NCBI GenBank assembly: GCA_021796315.1
Contig: JAJYOH010000222.1
Coordinates: 1-8,736, forward strand
Origin: Chloroflexota bacterium
GTDB lineage: Bacteria; Chloroflexota; Anaerolineae; Anaerolineales; Villigracilaceae
Length of the DNA: 8,736 bases
Direction of reading: 5' to 3'
Shown: piece by piece, positions 6,601-8,736 of the stretch
Numbering within the stretch: the first letter of the stretch is position 1
Layout of the letters: each line of letters opens with the position of its first letter
The notes under the pieces: generated by a model
Seen by the model: the letters and a program-made list of their open reading frames with translations, nothing else
Databases searched by the model: none
What the model was told of the DNA's origin: nothing
Translations under genes and position numbers: made by a program

Positions 6601-8531
6601 ACTACAAGGATGTGTCTGGCACAACCGTCACGATCAACGTACTCCAGGCTACTCTGACAGTCACAGCGACCGGTGTTAACAAGACCTACGATGGCACAAC
6701 CACCGCCACCGTACATCTCTCCGATGACCGCGTTGCAGGCGACGTATTCACCGAAGGCTATACCAACGCATCTTTCGTCGACGCGAATGTGGGCACAAAT
6801 AAACACATCGATGTCACTGGTATCAGCATCAGCGGCGGAACATCGGGTAACTATATTCTTGCCGCTGCAACTGCATCTGCTGCCGCAGACATCCTGGCCG
6901 ATGGCACAACCACTGTCATCACAAACGCGGCCGCACTTGCCACTGACACCATTATGGGTCAATCCTATCCGGTCACGTTTACCGTCACACCCAACACGGG
7001 CGGCATGCCCACTGGTAACGTCACTGTCAGCGATGGCGCTGATGTCTGCACCGCCCTGGTATCTGACGGAACATGCGATCTGACGTCAACTACATCCGGG
7101 ATTAAGATACTCACTGCAACCTATACAGGTGACAGTAACTTTGGTGGAAGTGTATCAGCAGGAGTTTCTCACACTGTCAATGAAGCGCCGGCTATCACCA
7201 GCCTCGATCACGCGACCTTTACTGTCGCAACCGCCGGGCCGGCATTTAACGTGATAACCACTGGATATCCCGCACCATCCATTACTCAGAGCGGTACCCT
7301 TCCCACTGGCATTACCTTCGTTGATAACGGTGATGGCACAGCCACTCTGAACGGCACTCCGGCATCTGGCGCAATGGGAACGTATCATATTACCTTCACT
7401 GCCGCCAGCGGCATTGGAACCGATGCTGTTCAGAACTTTACATTGACTGTTATCGGCGGTCCAACCATCCCGACCAATGGCGTAAATTCTGATCAGGATA
7501 CCGGCGATGGGCACCTCGATGAGAATGAGATCGTGACCATTAATCTAAATAAATTCACGGCCACATTCAGCAAGGATGTGCACGACGTTCCAAACACGGA
7601 CCCAAATTACGGTGAGAGCGTTATTAACCCGGCCAACTACATACTTGTCAACGACAATGGCAATGGCTTCCAGACCGTTGATTGCAAGACCGGCGTCGCC
7701 CCGCAGGATTTTGCGATCACAGTTGATTCTGTCGCCTACAACAACCACAGCGGCGAGGGGCCATTCGTCGCGACTCTAAACGTCAACAGCAATAACCCGC
7801 TTGCCAACGGTACCTATCGCCTGTACATTTGCGGAACCACTTCCATCACCGATCTTGGCGGTCTCAAACTGGCCGGTAATGGAAAAGCTGAAGGCACCGA
7901 CTTCGTCCGCAACTTCAGTGTACAGTTACCTGATAACGGCAGTGGAAATAATAGCGGAGGCGGCAGTGGCGGAACCGGCGGCTTTGGCGGATTCATTCCC
8001 GTTACCGGCCTGATCCCCGTCACTGGCTTTGCGCCGGATCATTCCACCCTTCTTCCGGCCCAGCCTGCGGACAGCGCCTACTCATCCTTCAACGATCTGC
8101 GCATGGAGATTCCATCGCTTGGCATAAACATCCCGATCGTTGGTGTGGCATATAAAAACAACAGTTGGGATTTGACCTGGCTCGGTAATAGCGCAGGTTA
8201 TCTGGATGGCTCTGCTTATCCAACCTGGAGCGGGAACAGCGTCCTGACCGGTCACGTTGTGAATACATCTGGCGCACCCGGACCATTCGCTTACATCAAG
8301 GACCTACAGATCGGCGACAAGATCAACATTCACTTTGGCGGACAAATCTTCGTCTACGAAGTTCGTGAGAATCGACAGGTTCTGCCTACCATGCTCTCCA
8401 CCATCTTCAAGCATGAAGGCTACAACTGGCTGACGCTTGTCACCTGTGAAGACTACAACAACGCCCGTAAGGGATATAACTATCGCCGCTTTGCTCGTGC
8501 GGTACTGGTCAGCGTCGTCCCCGAAAAGTGA
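3663..8531 (+). CDS. Giant secreted Ig/MBG-repeat protein with C-terminal sortase domain
   Basis: This is a 1622-aa exported protein. A Sec signal peptide (1-33) has basic residues, a hydrophobic core and an AQA cleavage site. Domains in order: a beta-rich module (about 36-195); an InlB-type bacterial repeat (197-267); a second copy of the first module (271-420), both with a GSATDxWGxTW motif (147-157, 373-383); an Ig-like 'TYGDAPFTVSATGG' domain (426-506); an MBG-type domain (509-593); two near-identical 'STVTVDCSVGAPYTYTG' domains (594-670, 671-749); a second TYGDAPF domain (750-832); two more Ig-like domains (835-917, 918-994); a YDG domain (995-1077); Ig-like domains (1080-1173, 1174-1264); and an adhesin-like domain (1266-1422) with an Asp-rich, possibly calcium-binding loop (1277-1289). 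A Gly/Ser linker with IPVTG twice (1445-1449, 1451-1455) precedes a sortase domain (about 1479-1622) with His1531 (LTGH), Cys1595 (TLVTC) and Arg1609 (RRFARA). There is no membrane segment beyond the signal peptide. The likely role is a cell-surface or sheath adhesin that may process itself; cargo and partner are unknown. It is followed by a strong terminator and appears monocistronic. Confidence 0.93.
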   Translation: MLASRKTLTHKIVAAFMAVMIVLAMLPVKTAQAASSAQIKPTANSSANFTNPSNAYDGDTTSYAESTITSGDYIIFSAFGAPTGFNIPTGSTINGIAVTVRGRVTSTSGAERQLQIQVSNDSGSTYSTITGARTTTFGTTTANQTFGSATDPWGLTWGTVNVNFDSNFRVKTTITGTTNTLRLYDIYVVISYTAPPHVITASAGSGGTITPSGVVSIPYGTNQTFNIVPNANNVVQGVLIDGGASVGMVNHYTFTNVTADHAITATFDEGWSAPGAFANNNGVGNPGNVFSSNDSYATINSTNDIVNYLNFNLAIPNGATINGIEVAIEGYSTSTRNADIALSWDNGTTITTPFKTTTMPSTTAASEATVVLGSATDAWGHTWSDTDFANDSFAVRVEGTNATGGATLNIDQLQVKVFYTAPQTDQTITFGALADGTYGDAPFTVSATGGASGNPVTFSSQTPSICSVSGTTVTILQVGTCTVRASQAGNASYNPAPDVDQSFTINPATLTYTADAASRMYGAVNPTFTGTISGFVYADTQASATTGTLSFTSTATTASNVGSYAIDGSGLTANNGNYTFVQAAGNATALTIDQATSTVTVDCSVGAPYTYTGSAQTPCTASYSTSDGLSGSLTPTYSSNIDAGTVTASATFAGDANHADNSNSAAFDIGQASSTVTVDCSVGAPYTYTGSAQTPCTAQATGVGMSPVDVTASLIYSNNTDAGPATTDASWDGDINHTGSTGSGSFTIGQASQSITFNTLADKTYGDAPFTVNATGGASGNAVTFSSQTPATCSVASDTVTILSAGPCTVRASQTGNVNYSAAVDVDQSFNIASAASIITFDPAPTPTYLGADFIVNATTTNTDSSVLTYSYVSGPCSFVSGATFHSTGAGACVVQADGAATTNFNAVSQTQSVTIGQATPVIAWASPADITYGTALGATQLNASKTVSGTFNYTPAAGTVLNAGNGQALSVDFTSSDPNYKDVSGTTVTINVLQATLTVTATGVNKTYDGTTTATVHLSDDRVAGDVFTEGYTNASFVDANVGTNKHIDVTGISISGGTSGNYILAAATASAAADILADGTTTVITNAAALATDTIMGQSYPVTFTVTPNTGGMPTGNVTVSDGADVCTALVSDGTCDLTSTTSGIKILTATYTGDSNFGGSVSAGVSHTVNEAPAITSLDHATFTVATAGPAFNVITTGYPAPSITQSGTLPTGITFVDNGDGTATLNGTPASGAMGTYHITFTAASGIGTDAVQNFTLTVIGGPTIPTNGVNSDQDTGDGHLDENEIVTINLNKFTATFSKDVHDVPNTDPNYGESVINPANYILVNDNGNGFQTVDCKTGVAPQDFAITVDSVAYNNHSGEGPFVATLNVNSNNPLANGTYRLYICGTTSITDLGGLKLAGNGKAEGTDFVRNFSVQLPDNGSGNNSGGGSGGTGGFGGFIPVTGLIPVTGFAPDHSTLLPAQPADSAYSSFNDLRMEIPSLGINIPIVGVAYKNNSWDLTWLGNSAGYLDGSAYPTWSGNSVLTGHVVNTSGAPGPFAYIKDLQIGDKINIHFGGQIFVYEVRENRQVLPTMLSTIFKHEGYNWLTLVTCEDYNNARKGYNYRRFARAVLVSVVPEK
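4941..5050 (+). repeat. Intragenic repeat A, copy 1 (Ig-like TYGDAPF domain)
   Basis: This segment encodes the first half of the domain at residues 426-506. It is closely similar at DNA level to 5922-6031, 981 bp (327 codons) downstream, including a shared run ending CTTTAGCAGTCAGACGCC. The pair reflects domain duplication within the giant gene. Confidence 0.8.
5451..5524 (+). repeat. Intragenic repeat B, copy 1 (TVDCSVGAPYTYTG domain)
   Basis: This is near-identical to 5682-5755 with a period of 231 bp (77 codons). Differences are mostly at third codon positions, so the encoded residues STVTVDCSVGAPYTYTG are the same in both copies. It marks a recent tandem domain duplication under protein-level constraint. 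Confidence 0.85.
5682..5755 (+). repeat. Intragenic repeat B, copy 2
   Basis: This is the second copy of the unit at 5451-5524. After the shared first half the two domains diverge strongly (ASYSTSDG versus AQATGVGMS), so only the N-terminal half of the domain is conserved or was converted. Confidence 0.85.
5922..6031 (+). repeat. Intragenic repeat A, copy 2
   Basis: This is the second copy of the unit at 4941-5050, encoding the start of the domain at residues 750-832. Both copies keep the TYGDAPF and GGASGN motifs and, further on, a Cys pair. Confidence 0.8.
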
Positions 8532-8546
8532 TCAGCAAGCAACTCG

Positions 8547-8586
8547 ATAAAAACTCCTCCGCTAGTTTTAGTGGAGGAGTTTTTAT
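8547..8586. terminator. Strong intrinsic terminator, probably bidirectional
   Basis: The segment ATAAAAACTCCTCC (8547-8560) pairs perfectly with GGAGGAGTTTTTAT (8573-8586). The stem can extend inward through one G-U wobble and three more pairs to a 4-nt loop. A T-run follows the GC part on the plus strand, and the A-run before it gives the same signal on the minus strand. It lies 15 bp after the stop of the giant gene and ends that transcript; it could also block antisense transcription coming from the right. Confidence 0.92.
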
Positions 8587-8611
8587 ATTCTCAATCATTC
8601 TATTTATTCTT

Positions 8612-8736
8612 GGCTCTTGAGTAGTTTCAAGGAGTTGCTCAAAAGTTGGTAAGATAAGGGCATGCTAAACATCCAAATCAAAAATCTTGTTGATGACAAG
8701 AAGTGCTACGAAGTGGTGCGCGAGTTGCGGTGGTCA
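8612..8736 (+). mobile_element. Left end of an insertion sequence, probably IS1595/ISXO2-like
   Basis: The encoded N-terminus at 8662 resembles an IS1595-type transposase, so the sequence between the terminator and this start should contain the element's left inverted repeat. GGCTCTTGAGTAGTTTCAAG from 8612 is my best guess for that end; the right copy lies outside the window, so the boundary cannot be tested here. AT-rich sequence before it (8585-8611) would suit a target site. Confidence 0.5.
8662..8736 (+). CDS. Transposase, N-terminal fragment cut by window edge
   Basis: Only 25 codons are visible, translating as MLNIQIKNLVDDKKCYEVV followed by RELRWS. The pattern DDKKCYEVVRELRW is typical of the start of IS1595/ISXO2-family DDE transposases, where a zinc-ribbon (CPHC) normally follows within the next residues, beyond this window. 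The frame is open to the edge. A GGG run ends one base before the ATG, too close to act as a normal Shine-Dalgarno. TAAGAT (8650-8655) could be a -10 box giving a nearly leaderless message. The family call rests on a short stretch. Confidence 0.65.
   Translation, partial: MLNIQIKNLVDDKKCYEVVRELRWS

Overview
The window looks like chromosomal DNA of a Chloroflexota bacterium, most likely class Anaerolineae. I infer this from the gene content: a MutS2 of bacterial-phylum flavour, a giant secreted protein built from MBG/YDG/Ig-like repeats that ends in a sortase, and dispersed 'CACCACAAAGACACAGAG'-type intergenic repeats. No rRNA or other phylogenetic marker is present, so the assignment is tentative.

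Layout, left to right. (1) 1-243: two direct copies of an 87-bp hairpin-forming intergenic repeat, 156 bp apart. (2) 234-2848, minus strand: a two-gene unit, mutS2 (792 aa) followed after 11 bp by a 74-aa protein of unknown function with a strong ribosome binding site. The last codons and the stop of the small gene lie inside the repeat. (3) 2849-3662: an 814-bp divergent intergenic region without a convincing gene. It holds a degenerate piece of the same repeat family, three 21-bp units with dyad symmetry spaced exactly two helical turns apart, a good sigma-70-like promoter and a small hairpin in the predicted leader. (4) 3663-8531, plus strand: one gene for a 1622-aa exported protein with signal peptide, a duplicated N-terminal beta module around an InlB-type repeat, about ten Ig/MBG-like domains, a Gly/Ser linker with two IPVTG motifs, and a complete C-terminal sortase domain (His1531, Cys1595, Arg1609). 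(5) 8547-8586: a very strong intrinsic terminator. (6) From about 8612 to the right edge: the left end of an insertion sequence, with the first 25 codons of what looks like an IS1595/ISXO2-type transposase.

The mutS2 unit is ordinary housekeeping (nucleic-acid or ribosome quality control). The most interesting object is the giant protein. Its order, cargo then LPXTG-like motif then sortase in one chain, matches artificial self-cleaving sortase fusions. This suggests a surface protein that processes or anchors itself in cis. All cysteines apart from the catalytic one fall in pairs within single domains, consistent with disulfide-stapled extracellular repeats. These functional readings are inference from sequence only.
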